In this document: piece by piece, positions 20,355 through 28,866 of the stretch
Layout: the number at the start of each line of letters is the position of its first letter
Numbering within the stretch: position 1 is the stretch's first letter
Virus record (IMG/VR): IMGVR_UViG_3300031706_000027
Span: 1 to 29,506 of that record
Reading direction: 5' to 3' (one strand)
DNA length: 29,506 bases
Origin: a virus
Position numbers and translations under genes: made by a program
Notes under the pieces: model-generated
Database searches by the model: none
Seen by the model: the letters and a program-made list of their open reading frames with translations, nothing else
What the model was told of the DNA's origin: nothing

Positions 20355-20438
20355 ATGAGTGAAATACTGCGAAACATGATGCGCCCAGCACTGTACAAAG
20401 TAATGCAAGAGGAACTGGAGTATCGAAGAGAGGGATAA
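20355..20438 (+). CDS. Possible 27-aa protein
   Basis: AAGGTGA about eight bases before ATG 20355; product MSEILRNMMRPALYKVMQEE and a short RREG tail. Helical. Lies 19 bases before the HNH gene. Short, so only tentative. Confidence 0.4.
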   Translation: MSEILRNMMRPALYKVMQEELEYRREG

Positions 20439-20457
20439 ATTAATAGGGGTGTTTCGT

Positions 20458-20865
20458 ATGATTTACAAATGTTCCAGATGTGCAGCACCGGTAACATCAG
20501 GCACCCTATGTGCCAAGCATACAGCCACGAAGGCGCTAGAGGGGAAGCCACGCTACAGGGGCGCCCATAACCGCAACTTCTATGGTTCTGCTAGGTGGCG
20601 AGGTCTTAGGGAGCTGGTGCTATCACAACAGCCCTTATGTGCCTGTTGTAACCATTACGGCACCACTAGGCCAGCAGCAGAGGTTGACCACATCTACCCT
20701 ATCAGCCACAGCCCACAGCTATCAGCTACCCTTTCTAACATGCAAGGCTTATGCAAGGGGTGCCACAGTAGAAAGACCCAGCACGAGAAGCGGGGCGTGG
20801 TGTATGACTACCTGAAGCTAATCATCATTGACCTCAATACTGGGGCTGTAACAACACTTAAATAA
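20458..20865 (+). CDS. HNH endonuclease, packaging-associated
   Basis: 135 aa. Zinc pairs CSRC near the start, CACC and CKGC; HNH core EVDHIYPIS and GLCKGCHSRKTQHE. The FYGSARWRGLRELVL segment is usual in HNH proteins encoded beside terminase genes in HK97-type phages, where such proteins (HK97 gp74) assist cos cleavage. Start taken at ATG 20458, nine bases after AGGGG, rather than the in-frame GTG 20449. Gene order HNH - small protein - TerS - TerL supports a packaging role over homing. Confidence 0.85.
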   Translation: MIYKCSRCAAPVTSGTLCAKHTATKALEGKPRYRGAHNRNFYGSARWRGLRELVLSQQPLCACCNHYGTTRPAAEVDHIYPISHSPQLSATLSNMQGLCKGCHSRKTQHEKRGVVYDYLKLIIIDLNTGAVTTLK

Positions 20866-20867
20866 TC

Positions 20868-20876
20868 AGGAGGTGA
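20868..20876 (+). promoter_or_regulatory. Full-consensus ribosome binding site before an AUU start
   Basis: AGGAGGTGA, fully complementary to the 16S rRNA tail, four bases before ATT 20880. The TGA inside it is an in-frame stop, so translation in this frame can begin only downstream of it. Confidence 0.75.
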
Positions 20877-20879
20877 CCC

Positions 20880-21119
20880 ATTAAGTACATCCACGTCAAT
20901 CAGCACATCATTAGATCTAATAAGAAGCACAACGAGAATAAGCCGGTGCTGACTGTGAAGGATGGTAAGACTAACACCTACGGCCATGCGGTAGAGATAC
21001 ACGGGCCGAGCACTGTTATATACGGTGGCAATGATAAGCCGCTGCTATCGTGTGGGGCTAGGGTGGTGATCAAGACTGATGCAGAGGTTGTTATCATTAA
21101 TGAAGACGCACCAATATAG
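20880..21119 (+). CDS. Conserved small phage protein with AUU start
   Basis: 79 aa beginning (M)KYIHVNQHIIRSNKKHNENK, with later CGARVVIKTDAEVVII. I recall small phage proteins with the same KYIHVNQH start and SCGARV end. In-frame TGA 20874-20876 leaves only ATT 20880 (or ATC 20889) as an early start; the first in-frame GTG is 22 codons in and would remove the conserved N-terminus. The perfect ribosome site at ideal spacing selects ATT. AUU initiation is known for infC and is limited by IF3, so this gene could be translationally restrained. Function unknown; sits between HNH and TerS. Confidence 0.75.
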   Translation: MKYIHVNQHIIRSNKKHNENKPVLTVKDGKTNTYGHAVEIHGPSTVIYGGNDKPLLSCGARVVIKTDAEVVIINEDAPI

Positions 21120-21295
21120 TGCGCTCCCTTGAGTAATAGGAAAAATTATTTTATTTTGAAGAAAAATCCCATAAAATCTTTTCCCTAAATGCTCTGAGGC
21201 ATCGGGGGTAATTAATTTTATACAAATCAATTTTTAAGCGCCCTGCTTAGAACTAAATGGAATAAAAACAAACATAATTAAAACAAGGAGATACC

Positions 21296-21745
21296 ATGGC
21301 AGGCGTAGCTGGAAAATCAGGAGGTGGCAACCGTTCAATGAGCGTTATAACCCCACCCCCCACAAAAATAAAAGGGAAGTTAGTCTCACCGGATTGGTAC
21401 ATACTAGGGGAAACCAAAACACTCGAAGAGATCCATGGCCACATTGCCAAGAAGCTCAAGAACGCAGGGGTCACCGAGTCCATTGACTCAACCCTTGTAG
21501 CCTCCCTCGCCCAGCAGTACCAGTTCCTACAAGACTGCTCACTTGCTTATGCCACTGATGGTCCTAGCGCCTTAATAGGCAGAGCGCTGGCTTCCCGTTT
21601 GATTGGTGAAGCTCACGCCGAGATTTATAAAATCTTAAAAGAGTTCCAAGTAACACCCAGCACAAGAAACAAGGCCGACGAACTGGCCGCATCAGAGTCA
21701 ACCGGTGACACCGCACTCGACAACTTATTTAACTTTACTCACTAA
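21296..21745 (+). CDS. Terminase small subunit, P27-like
   Basis: 149 aa. Gly/Ser-rich start MAGVAGKSGGGNRS and a C-terminal LKEFQVTPSTRNKADELA, both usual for the P27 small terminase family (PF05119). Expected to recognise the packaging site and deliver DNA to the large subunit. Ribosome site AAGGAGATACC. The 176 bases upstream (21120-21295) are A/T-rich without a gene; a cos or pac site could lie there, but I see no defining motif. Confidence 0.75.
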   Translation: MAGVAGKSGGGNRSMSVITPPPTKIKGKLVSPDWYILGETKTLEEIHGHIAKKLKNAGVTESIDSTLVASLAQQYQFLQDCSLAYATDGPSALIGRALASRLIGEAHAEIYKILKEFQVTPSTRNKADELAASESTGDTALDNLFNFTH

Positions 21746-21760
21746 CAACAGGCAGCCGAA

Positions 21761-21931
21761 ATGGAATTCCAAAAAGTCATAGCTATAGTAGCTTTTACCT
21801 CAGCATTAACCGCGGCATCCTATGCGGTATCACTGGCAACAGTGGCACCGGTGGAACGCGACATGATCCACGTAACAAAGCAACTCGACCGAATAGAAAG
21901 AAAGCTAGACTACCTGATTCCAAGACCCTAA
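21761..21931 (+). CDS. Small membrane protein, 56 aa
   Basis: N-terminal hydrophobic segment (VIAIVAFTSALTAASYAVSL) then a charged helix (VTKQLDRIERKLDYL) that looks like a short coiled coil. Topology resembles small anchored phage proteins with a cytoplasmic or periplasmic coiled coil. Lies between TerS and TerL; function unknown. Confidence 0.55.
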   Translation: MEFQKVIAIVAFTSALTAASYAVSLATVAPVERDMIHVTKQLDRIERKLDYLIPRP

Positions 21932-21967
21932 ACCAAACAAATCAAAATCAAAAGAGGAATACATAAT

Positions 21968-22225
21968 ATGTCAAAGTTAATCGAATTTTTAAAGATGCTG
22001 CTCCCGCCTAGCCTTTTCTACCCGCCCTCCCCTACGCCTTACGTGGTAACCGTTGATTCTTACACTGATGAAGAGGTTGCAATGGCTCGGGAAATGAAGG
22101 CGCCAGTGGTGACCCTTGAGCAAATCGCCGAAGCGAAGAAGCAGGCCAAGAAGAAAGCCGCCAACGCAAAGCGAGCAGCAACCCGCAAAGCCAACAAGCT
22201 GGCCAAAGAAAAGGCGCAAGCCTAA
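21968..22225 (+). CDS. Hypothetical protein with Lys/Ala-rich tail, 85 aa
   Basis: Proline-rich hydrophobic start (LLPPSLFYPPSPTPYVV), an acidic centre, and a strongly basic helical tail (KKQAKKKAANAKRAATRK) suited to DNA or RNA contact. Ribosome site AGAGGAATAC. The stop shares its last base with the next start (TAATG). No family recognised. Confidence 0.6.
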   Translation: MSKLIEFLKMLLPPSLFYPPSPTPYVVTVDSYTDEEVAMAREMKAPVVTLEQIAEAKKQAKKKAANAKRAATRKANKLAKEKAQA

Positions 22226-22533
22226 TGGCTGCCGGTGCTACTCACGGTGGCAAGGGCTCCGCACCCCGCCCTACAGACAAGGCAAAGTTTGAAAGTAACT
22301 GGGGTGCTATATTTGGCAAGAAAGACAAAGAGGAAGCCAAGGCCAAAGAGTTACCGAAAGCCCGCTCGATTACTCATAAGCAGTCGGGCGTAAACATTGG
22401 CAAAGATGGCATGGCCTTGGTGCCCAGCGGTTCCCAAATGAAGGGCAGCACCAAAGGCACCCACCGGCGTCAAAGCGAAGACACCGAGAAATTCAATTCT
22501 AACTTTGATGCGATCTTTCGAAAGGGGGGTTGA
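22225..22533 (+). CDS. Hypothetical 102-aa protein with a duplicated short motif
   Basis: Begins MAAGATHGGKGSAPRPTDKA. The motif KFESNWGAIFGKK (about residues 21-33) recurs near the end as KFNSNFDAIFRKG, separated by a basic linker. I recall single copies of a similar motif in small phage proteins. Low-complexity basic linker; probably unstructured except for the two motifs, which may bind the same partner. Coupled to its upstream neighbour and overlapping the TerL leader. Confidence 0.6.
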   Translation: MAAGATHGGKGSAPRPTDKAKFESNWGAIFGKKDKEEAKAKELPKARSITHKQSGVNIGKDGMALVPSGSQMKGSTKGTHRRQSEDTEKFNSNFDAIFRKGG

Positions 22534-22535
22534 TC

Positions 22536-24200
22536 ATGGAGCAACTTGATAAAGCATGGCAGTACGCGAGGGACGTTGTGGCGGGCAGAGTGGTTGCAGG
22601 TGTTCTTGTAACCCAAGCTTGCCAAAGGGCCTTGGAGGACCTAAAGGAATCCGAGGAAAACCCTGAATCCACTTGGGTCTTTAGTGCCCCCGCGGCAAAC
22701 CATTTCTTGCAGTTTTGTACTTACATTAAGCACGTAAAGGGTGAGCTTGCCGGGAAGTCTTTTGACTTGGAACCATGGCAGTTGTTTCTATTCTCGCAGG
22801 TCTTCGGGTGGCGCAGGCGATCCAATAAAAACGAAAGGCGATTTCGAGAGGTTTTAATTGAGGTTGCCCGCAAGAACGGAAAGAGTTTTATTTGCTCCGC
22901 CATTGCCCTCTACGAGTTGCTGTTTGGTGATGCAGGTGCAGAAGTGTATTCTGTCGCCACAAAAACCGATCAGGCCAAGATTGTGTGGGACTCCGCTGGC
23001 GAGATGGCTAAGAAGATGGACACCCGTTTATCTGGGAAGCTGTCACAAACCGTTTCAGCGATTAAGTGCGATGAGCGATTTAGCAGCTTCAAACCGCTGG
23101 CCCGAGATTCTAAAAGCCTCGATGGTTTAAACCCTTCTCTGGTAATAATAGATGAGGCCGGAGCTATTGAAGATCGGAACATTATTGGCGTTATGACGAG
23201 CGCCGTAGGTGCCCGATTGAGCCCTTTGATTATCTATATTACCACGGCTTACTTTAGCAAAGTCACTTCCTACTATGAGAAACGCAGCTACGCGGAAAGC
23301 ATCTTAAAAGGTCGCCTGGCTGATGATCGCATTTTTGCTATGATCTATACCCTAGACGAGCAGGACGATTGGAGAGATCCAACGGTATGGCTTAAAGCTA
23401 ACCCTAATCTGAATGTGAGCATTAACACTGATTACCTACAGTCCCAAGTTAACCAAGCGGATGCAGTGGTTGCCCAGCGCCCCGGCGTTCTTGTGAAGCA
23501 CTTCAACTTATGGCAGAGCAGTAGCTCGGCGTGGATTGATGTAAAACATTGGGAAAACTCAGTTGGCCAAGTAGTCCGAGAAGGCCCGTGCTATTTAGGG
23601 CTGGATTTGGCACAGACTCGCGACCTTTGTGCGGTTACTCGGGTATGGGATAATGGGCACGGCCAGTATTCCGTTGACTTCATGACGTGGCTGCCACAGT
23701 CCGCCGTAGATAATGCGCCGCCACATATTCGCCCGATGTATCTCCAGGCTATCGAGTCGGGGGTGTTGAAGATTACAGAGGGGCTGACAACGGACTATCG
23801 CCAGATCCAGAGTTTCATTGAACAGAGTTGCAAACAGCACAGTGTACACTCTATATGTGCCGATCCGTACAATGCTACGCAATTGGTCAATGAGCTTGAA
23901 GATAAAGGCTTACCGGTGCTAATGGTGAGACAAGGGATAAGCCACCTCTCAGCACCCTCAAAGGAAACCGAGGTTTGGATTACAGAAGAACGCTTGAAAC
24001 ATGATGGCAACCCTTTCTTTTTATGGCAGCTCAGTAACTGCGCTGTTTACACGGATCTCAATGCCAATATCAAAGTTCGAAAAGGGGATGATCAAAACCT
24101 AAAGATTGATAGTATTGTTGCTTTGATCATGGCTGTATCAGCCGCGGCAGGTAATGCAAACAAACCCGAGACCTTTAATTTCGGTTTCATAGACTTATAA
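22536..24200 (+). CDS. Terminase large subunit
   Basis: 554 aa from ATG 22536 (AAAGGGGGG seven bases upstream; an in-frame TTG at 22530 is the other option). ATPase: ARKNGKS (about 111-117, terminase-type Walker A), LVIIDEAG (about 202-209, Walker B), then YITTAY. Nuclease: GLDLAQTRD (Asp357), CADPYNATQ (Asp443) and LKIDSIVALIMA (Asp525), the three metal-binding Asp. Terminase_1 family (HK97-like). Cuts concatemers and drives DNA into proheads. Confidence 0.93.
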   Translation: MEQLDKAWQYARDVVAGRVVAGVLVTQACQRALEDLKESEENPESTWVFSAPAANHFLQFCTYIKHVKGELAGKSFDLEPWQLFLFSQVFGWRRRSNKNERRFREVLIEVARKNGKSFICSAIALYELLFGDAGAEVYSVATKTDQAKIVWDSAGEMAKKMDTRLSGKLSQTVSAIKCDERFSSFKPLARDSKSLDGLNPSLVIIDEAGAIEDRNIIGVMTSAVGARLSPLIIYITTAYFSKVTSYYEKRSYAESILKGRLADDRIFAMIYTLDEQDDWRDPTVWLKANPNLNVSINTDYLQSQVNQADAVVAQRPGVLVKHFNLWQSSSSAWIDVKHWENSVGQVVREGPCYLGLDLAQTRDLCAVTRVWDNGHGQYSVDFMTWLPQSAVDNAPPHIRPMYLQAIESGVLKITEGLTTDYRQIQSFIEQSCKQHSVHSICADPYNATQLVNELEDKGLPVLMVRQGISHLSAPSKETEVWITEERLKHDGNPFFLWQLSNCAVYTDLNANIKVRKGDDQNLKIDSIVALIMAVSAAAGNANKPETFNFGFIDL

Positions 24201-24212
24201 TAAGGAGGCCGC

Positions 24213-25454
24213 ATGGCTGACAATCGCAGTTTAATCGATATGATTTTAGGCCGCAACAAGCCGGAAGGCCAAGGAAGCCCCCACGCTGGGGTTTTCTTTA
24301 ATGCCGCAAGCTCAACAACAAAGAGCGGTCAAAGTGTAACCACAGAGAACGCTTTAAAAAATGCCACAGTCTTATCTTGCGTAAACGTAATCGCTCAAGG
24401 TATTGCCCAGCTTCCGTTGCAGGTCTGGTCAGGAGAAAACAAGGCCGATGGGAATCAGCTTAACATAATACTCAAGCGCCCCAACAGTTTCCAGACAGGC
24501 TACGAATTTAAAGCAGCCCTAGTAAAAGACCTACTGGTTTACGGAAACAGTTTTACCCGAGTAGTCCGAGCACCTAACGGTAGGGTCATCGAGATGATCC
24601 CAGTAGACCCCGATGATATGGCCGTATCCGCTAACAAGTTTGGAATCCCTGTTTATCGACATTCGTCTTTCGGTGTAATGCTAAACAAAGAGATTATCCA
24701 TATTCGCGATGTTGCGGGCCATGATGTTACAGGGTTATCCCGTGTACTTTGTGCCGCCGAGCGCATTGGAGCTTTGAACGCCGCAGATCAGCTAATGTCA
24801 GAAACTTTTGCTAATGGTGTGTCTGTCAACTACTCAGTTGAGATGGCGGCAGCCCTTGACGACACCAGCCGAGAAGCTTTATACAAGCAACTGAAGGCCA
24901 GCTTTGGCCAAGGTGGCAGCAGGCGTGGCGGCATAGCAGTCCTAGAGGGTGGCAAGATGACAGCCATGAAGGGCAGCACCCCCGCAGATGCAGACCTAAG
25001 AGCACTCCGTACACACCTTATAAACGAGATTGCAGCCCTATTCAGGGTGCCCGCGAGTCTTGTGGGTGGCATGGCAGATGAAAAGTATTCGAATCAAAGC
25101 GCCCGTTTGGCATCTATGTACCGAGATACATTCGCCCCTATTCTGTACAATATCGAGCAGGCCTTTAGTCATAACCTAACCACAGGCACTACGGATATTC
25201 GGTTTGATGCTGGCGCTATGATCAAGGGAGATCTTGCATCTCAAGTCACCATTGCCTCTACAGCAGTCGCAGGGGCTGCTATTATGACCCCGAACGAAGC
25301 CCGGGCCTTTATAGGGTTAACACGGATTGAGGGCGAAGGGGTAGACGAGCTAGGCCACACCTCAGCACCCCCAGCACCCCCAGCACAACCGGGAGACCGA
25401 GCGGGCGAAGAGGCAACCGATGACGGAAATTTAGGAGATATGCCAGATGAATAG
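24213..25454 (+). CDS. Portal protein, HK97 family
   Basis: 413 aa, usual size for Phage_portal (PF04860). Family landmarks: VLSCVNVIAQGIAQLPLQVW near the start, PNSFQTGYEFKAALVKDLLVYGNSF, IPVDPDDM, and the long C-terminal helix FRVPASLVGGMADEKYSNQSARL. Twelve-fold ring at one capsid vertex through which DNA passes. Pro/Asp/Glu-rich tail after residue 375. Ribosome site AAGGAGG before ATG 24213. Confidence 0.92.
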   Translation: MADNRSLIDMILGRNKPEGQGSPHAGVFFNAASSTTKSGQSVTTENALKNATVLSCVNVIAQGIAQLPLQVWSGENKADGNQLNIILKRPNSFQTGYEFKAALVKDLLVYGNSFTRVVRAPNGRVIEMIPVDPDDMAVSANKFGIPVYRHSSFGVMLNKEIIHIRDVAGHDVTGLSRVLCAAERIGALNAADQLMSETFANGVSVNYSVEMAAALDDTSREALYKQLKASFGQGGSRRGGIAVLEGGKMTAMKGSTPADADLRALRTHLINEIAALFRVPASLVGGMADEKYSNQSARLASMYRDTFAPILYNIEQAFSHNLTTGTTDIRFDAGAMIKGDLASQVTIASTAVAGAAIMTPNEARAFIGLTRIEGEGVDELGHTSAPPAPPAQPGDRAGEEATDDGNLGDMPDE

Positions 25455-25611
25455 CTATGAGACAAAGAGCATCCCGCACGAAATCGCAAGCGGCAACTAT
25501 GTAGAGCTACGCAACTCAAAGACCGGTGAAACTAAACTTGTCTTGAAAGCGTACTTTGAGAAAACTAAGAAAATAACCGGAGCTGATGAAACATGGCTAG
25601 TTCAGAAATGA
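25447..25611 (+). CDS. Hypothetical 54-aa protein overlapping portal and protease
   Basis: MNSYETKSIPHEIASGNYVE start; a small basic protein, ending WLVQK. It overlaps the portal end by 8 bases and the protease start by 19, leaving no gaps in the operon. Small ORFs are common here in HK97-type modules. Function unknown. Confidence 0.6.
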   Translation: MNSYETKSIPHEIASGNYVELRNSKTGETKLVLKAYFEKTKKITGADETWLVQK

Positions 25612-26255
25612 TTGTTAAGTCAGTGGATTCTCCGCTGTTAATTAAGAAGTTTGATATTGAAGCTGGCGAGCTCAAAGCATACGTCACCACATTCGGCAAC
25701 GCCGATCTAGTTGGTGATGTGATGGACAAGGGCGCAGCAGATAACTTTGTAAAGCAGTTTAACGACCAAGAAAACTCCGCAATTCCTATGCTATGGGAAC
25801 ATAAACGAGATGAGATTATTGGAAGCTGGACAAAATTTGAGGTGGACGAGAAAGGCGTCATTGGAACAGGAGAGCTTTACAAAGGCGTCTCCAAAGCCGA
25901 AGACGTAAAAGTTTATCTTGAGAAGGGTGCTGTAGGCTCTGTTTCTATTGGCTTCAGATCTTCGGATTATGAAGACATTGAAAACGGAGGCAGGTTGTTT
26001 AAGGAGATCGAATTATTTGAAACCTCCATTGTAATTCAACCAGCCAACCCCCAGGCGCAGATAGTATCCGCCAAAAATGATGAGGGTCAAATTGACCTAA
26101 GAAGCCTTGAGAAAGTCTTGCGTGATGCTGGTCTTTCCCGAAAAGAAGCTATGACGTTTATCTCCGCTGGCAAATCAACCCTACGCGATGTAGTGGAAGC
26201 CGAGCTAAAGAATGAAGACGTAATGGCCCAATTAATTAATTTGTATAAGGACTAA
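25593..26255 (+). CDS. Prohead maturation protease, HK97 type (S78)
   Basis: 220 aa. ELKAYVTTFGNADLVGDVM start typical of PF04586; catalytic His70 in PMLWEH; catalytic Ser118 in GSVSIGF; FETSIVIQPANPQA closes the domain (about residues 143-156). Cleaves the capsid delta domain and itself during head maturation. Directly before the capsid gene. Confidence 0.9.
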   Translation: MASSEMIVKSVDSPLLIKKFDIEAGELKAYVTTFGNADLVGDVMDKGAADNFVKQFNDQENSAIPMLWEHKRDEIIGSWTKFEVDEKGVIGTGELYKGVSKAEDVKVYLEKGAVGSVSIGFRSSDYEDIENGGRLFKEIELFETSIVIQPANPQAQIVSAKNDEGQIDLRSLEKVLRDAGLSRKEAMTFISAGKSTLRDVVEAELKNEDVMAQLINLYKD

Positions 26256-26259
26256 TTTT

Positions 26260-27522
26260 ATGAGTGAAGTTGAAATGAGTGTTGCCGAGCAACTGAAAGG
26301 AATGATGGACGCACAGGTTGCCGAGAAAGCTGATAAAGCCGATCTGGAAGGCATGGTAAAGACTGAAGCACTAGAAGCGAAAGCAGACAAAGCCGATCTG
26401 GAAGGCATGGTAAAAGCCGCAGACTTGGACGAAGTAAAGAGCGCCCACGTTGAAGCAATCGAAGCAGCAAAGGCGGAAATCCGCGAAGAAATGGAAGCCA
26501 AAATGGCAGCCACATCCCCCGTAATTTACAAAGGAGCAGCACCAATGGAGTTTAAGGATTACAACCACGAGAACGGTTCAGTAGTTAAGCGTTTAAGCCT
26601 TGACCTGACTAAAGCAGTACCCGGCAATAACGCAGCAGTCGGTGCAACTGACCCCCGCAGCGTAGGTTCTAACGCCACTTACCACACACTAGAGCAGTTT
26701 AACCCGTTCCGTGCTCAAGCTACTGTATTGAATGTATCTGGCGGCTCTATCCGCTTGCCTAACGTAACTGGCGTCGAGTTCACTTCGGACTCTACCGTAC
26801 AGACTCAAGCACAGTTGTTGGCCCGTGATACTTCCGCTGTTGTAGCTAAGAACGTAATCATTGAGAACTGGGTTTCTCAAATGCAGTTTAGCCGCCCTTC
26901 CTTGGAAGACATTGACGGTATCCGTAACACTATCGCTGGTTTGATTGTACAGAAGTACTCTGTTGCTCAGGCAAAAGACGCCGCAGCCGTACTCAAGACC
27001 CAGACCCAAGCAGCTACTGCTGGCGCTGGCAAAGTCATTTGGGACGTTGAGCCTACTACTGGTACTCAGTTGCCTATTGATGGATCTAACATTGTTGGCA
27101 TTCTTTCTGATTTGCTTGCAACTTGTGACGTAGCCTACCGCACCAACGGTGTATTCATGGTTTCTTCCAACGTGTTCGCCAAGCTAACTGAATCTAGTAT
27201 TGCTACTGGTGGCGGTATGGTCTTCGACCCTACTACTGGAATTAGCCGTGTATTCGGTTATCCCGTAATGATTAACGGCTATCTTGACGATGGCATTCTT
27301 CCAAATGGTACCGCTGTTGCAGATGGCGCAGGTAAAGTAGCGGCATACTTCGGCGACTTCAGCCGCGGTCTGGCTATTTGTGAGCGTAAAGGCTTGGCAA
27401 TTGATGAATATGATCAGACTGCTCCCGGCTTTAACACTTACTACGCAGATGGTCGATTCAAGAACAGCGGCTGGGATGATGCAGCTCTGGTAGGTCTTGA
27501 AGTTATCCACACTGTAGCCTAG
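26260..27522 (+). CDS. Major capsid protein, HK97 fold
   Basis: 420 aa. Residues about 1-90 form a charged, helical delta (scaffold) domain that the protease should remove; it contains two copies of KADKADLEGMVK 18 residues apart. The rest has the family's features: STVQTQAQLLARDT, IENWVSQMQFSR and P-S-LED near the E-loop/spine region, and GYPVMINGYLDD near the end. Ends LEVIHTVA. No separate scaffold gene is present, consistent with the built-in delta domain. Confidence 0.92.
   Translation: MSEVEMSVAEQLKGMMDAQVAEKADKADLEGMVKTEALEAKADKADLEGMVKAADLDEVKSAHVEAIEAAKAEIREEMEAKMAATSPVIYKGAAPMEFKDYNHENGSVVKRLSLDLTKAVPGNNAAVGATDPRSVGSNATYHTLEQFNPFRAQATVLNVSGGSIRLPNVTGVEFTSDSTVQTQAQLLARDTSAVVAKNVIIENWVSQMQFSRPSLEDIDGIRNTIAGLIVQKYSVAQAKDAAAVLKTQTQAATAGAGKVIWDVEPTTGTQLPIDGSNIVGILSDLLATCDVAYRTNGVFMVSSNVFAKLTESSIATGGGMVFDPTTGISRVFGYPVMINGYLDDGILPNGTAVADGAGKVAAYFGDFSRGLAICERKGLAIDEYDQTAPGFNTYYADGRFKNSGWDDAALVGLEVIHTVA
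26326..26414 (+). repeat. 54-base-period direct repeat in the capsid delta domain
   Basis: Units at 26326-26360 and 26380-26414 differ at only a few bases and both encode KADKADLEGMVK. The high DNA identity indicates a recent in-frame duplication in a coiled-coil segment. Confidence 0.8.
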
Positions 27523-27540
27523 TAATTAAAGAAGCAAAAC

Positions 27541-27577
27541 GTGGTGGCCCCTTGGGGTCGCCACACCCTTTAAATTT
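27541..27577 (+). terminator. Terminator after the capsid gene
   Basis: GTGGTGGCC / GGTCGCCAC stem (two G-U), which can extend with CC/GG around a small loop; then ACCCTTTAAATTTTT. Probably partial termination to give excess capsid mRNA over downstream genes. Confidence 0.7.
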
Positions 27578-27591
27578 TTGGAGTTCACAGA

Positions 27592-28173
27592 ATGAAAAAG
27601 CCGATTAAGTCGGAAGTAAAATACAGTCTTTCCGCAGGTGTAGTGTCACTCCAAGAAGTATCAGACCATTTGTCACTTTTTGGCGACACAACTTATAACA
27701 CATATTTAACCCGCTTAATTATTGTAGCATCTACATTTGCCAGCAATTTTATAGGCGAGTCATTAGAGTCTTCCACCATAGTGGACTACTACAACGGATG
27801 GGATTCACGGCTTGAGCTGTCAAAGCGATTCGCAGACAGCCGCCCCGCACCCTCCGTTACTTATTACGATGCATCGAATGTAATAAGAACCTTAACAACT
27901 GCCTCAATAATAGACGGCTCAGGCGAAACAGCGGCCTTAGTGTATACCGCCGCACCCTTAGTTGCTTTATCGACGCAGATCACAAACCCGATCACAGTTA
28001 CTTATAGTACTTCAAACCTAAACACCGCAGAGAGCGAAGCTATTAAGCAAGCGGTATTAATGATAATTTCTGACCTATTCCACGACAGAGCCGACAATAT
28101 AGAAGGCTCCCGCTCGAAAGCCCACATAACCGCAGAGAGGCTTTTAGCACCGTATAGGAGAAACTGGGTATGA
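27592..28173 (+). CDS. Head-tail connector, HK97 gp6-like
   Basis: 193 aa. LQEVSDHLSLFGDTTYNTYLTRLIIVASTFASNFIGES is the usual start of the gp6-like adaptor family, and AIKQAVLMIISDLFHDRADN the usual C-terminal helix. Forms the ring under the portal. Ribosome site TTGGAG before ATG 27592; overlaps the next gene by ATGA. Confidence 0.85.
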   Translation: MKKPIKSEVKYSLSAGVVSLQEVSDHLSLFGDTTYNTYLTRLIIVASTFASNFIGESLESSTIVDYYNGWDSRLELSKRFADSRPAPSVTYYDASNVIRTLTTASIIDGSGETAALVYTAAPLVALSTQITNPITVTYSTSNLNTAESEAIKQAVLMIISDLFHDRADNIEGSRSKAHITAERLLAPYRRNWV

Positions 28174-28487
28174 TGCGACGACCGGTAAGCTTTGTTTCAA
28201 AGGCAACAACTGGCAGCAGCTTTTCGGCTACTGCTACGACATCAAACGTGGTAATACTTAACACGGGCGCCGACATTTTAAGCGTTAGTCTTGACGAGCG
28301 AATGATCAGAGGCCTACAGCCCACAGAAGAAGCGTACCACGTTCGCTGTTATTACTCGCCCACCATTGCAACAGTTAGAACGGTCGATTTTGTAATCATA
28401 GACTCTATAGAATACAGCGTTACAGGCATTGTCAAAGATGCTTACAAAAACCGAACGATTACTTTTGAAGTGAGGCGTGTATTATGA
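28170..28487 (+). CDS. Head closure / head-tail adaptor
   Basis: 105 aa beta-barrel-like protein (VDFVIIDSIEYSVTGI, ITFEVRRVL) resembling the SPP1 gp16 / HK97 head-closure group. Placed between the gp6-like connector and the tail terminator, coupled by ATGA on both sides. A second ATG at 28173 could be used instead. Confidence 0.7.
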   Translation: MMRRPVSFVSKATTGSSFSATATTSNVVILNTGADILSVSLDERMIRGLQPTEEAYHVRCYYSPTIATVRTVDFVIIDSIEYSVTGIVKDAYKNRTITFEVRRVL

Positions 28488-28855
28488 GTTTAGAAGCGTT
28501 CGCAATTGACCTAGCTACAAAATCTGAATTTGCAGGTGTACCCATTGAACCAGTACAGGCAGATCCAGCGTTAAAAGAGGCGGTTACGATTACCCAGCTA
28601 GGCGGGTTCAAAACCGGCGGCATCGGGGGGAGCATGGAGCTAACCCGAGCCACTTACGACATTAATATTTATGCCGACAGCTATAGTCGAGCAATATCAA
28701 TGCAAAACCAGATTTACGCGGAGTACAACAATTCTAGCGGAATCATCCAAGGGACTTTATTTAAAAGCCTCAAAATAATCAACGCTTTCCAAACGGCAAC
28801 AAGCACTTCACCTATTCTTTATCAGGTGACTTTACAACTTGACGTAATCACTTAG
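28484..28855 (+). CDS. Putative tail terminator / tail completion protein
   Basis: 123 aa. N-terminal helix (LEAFAIDLATKSEF), then strands ATYDINIYADSY and ILYQVTLQLDVIT, a pattern like lambda gpU / HK97 gp10-type tail terminators. Position between head closure and tail tube is the main support. Start overlaps the previous stop (ATGA). Confidence 0.65.
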   Translation: MSLEAFAIDLATKSEFAGVPIEPVQADPALKEAVTITQLGGFKTGGIGGSMELTRATYDINIYADSYSRAISMQNQIYAEYNNSSGIIQGTLFKSLKIINAFQTATSTSPILYQVTLQLDVIT

Positions 28856-28866
28856 GAGTCATAAAC

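Noticed and set aside
19490-20865. Structured RNA followed by an HNH gene, as in a group I intron
   Set aside because: No split gene on either side, no recognisable P/Q/R/S core, and the HNH protein fits the packaging-associated type next to terminase.
21120-21295. A/T-rich gap before the small terminase as the cos site
   Set aside because: Position is plausible, but no paired cos-like or R-site repeats are visible; physical ends cannot be read from this window.
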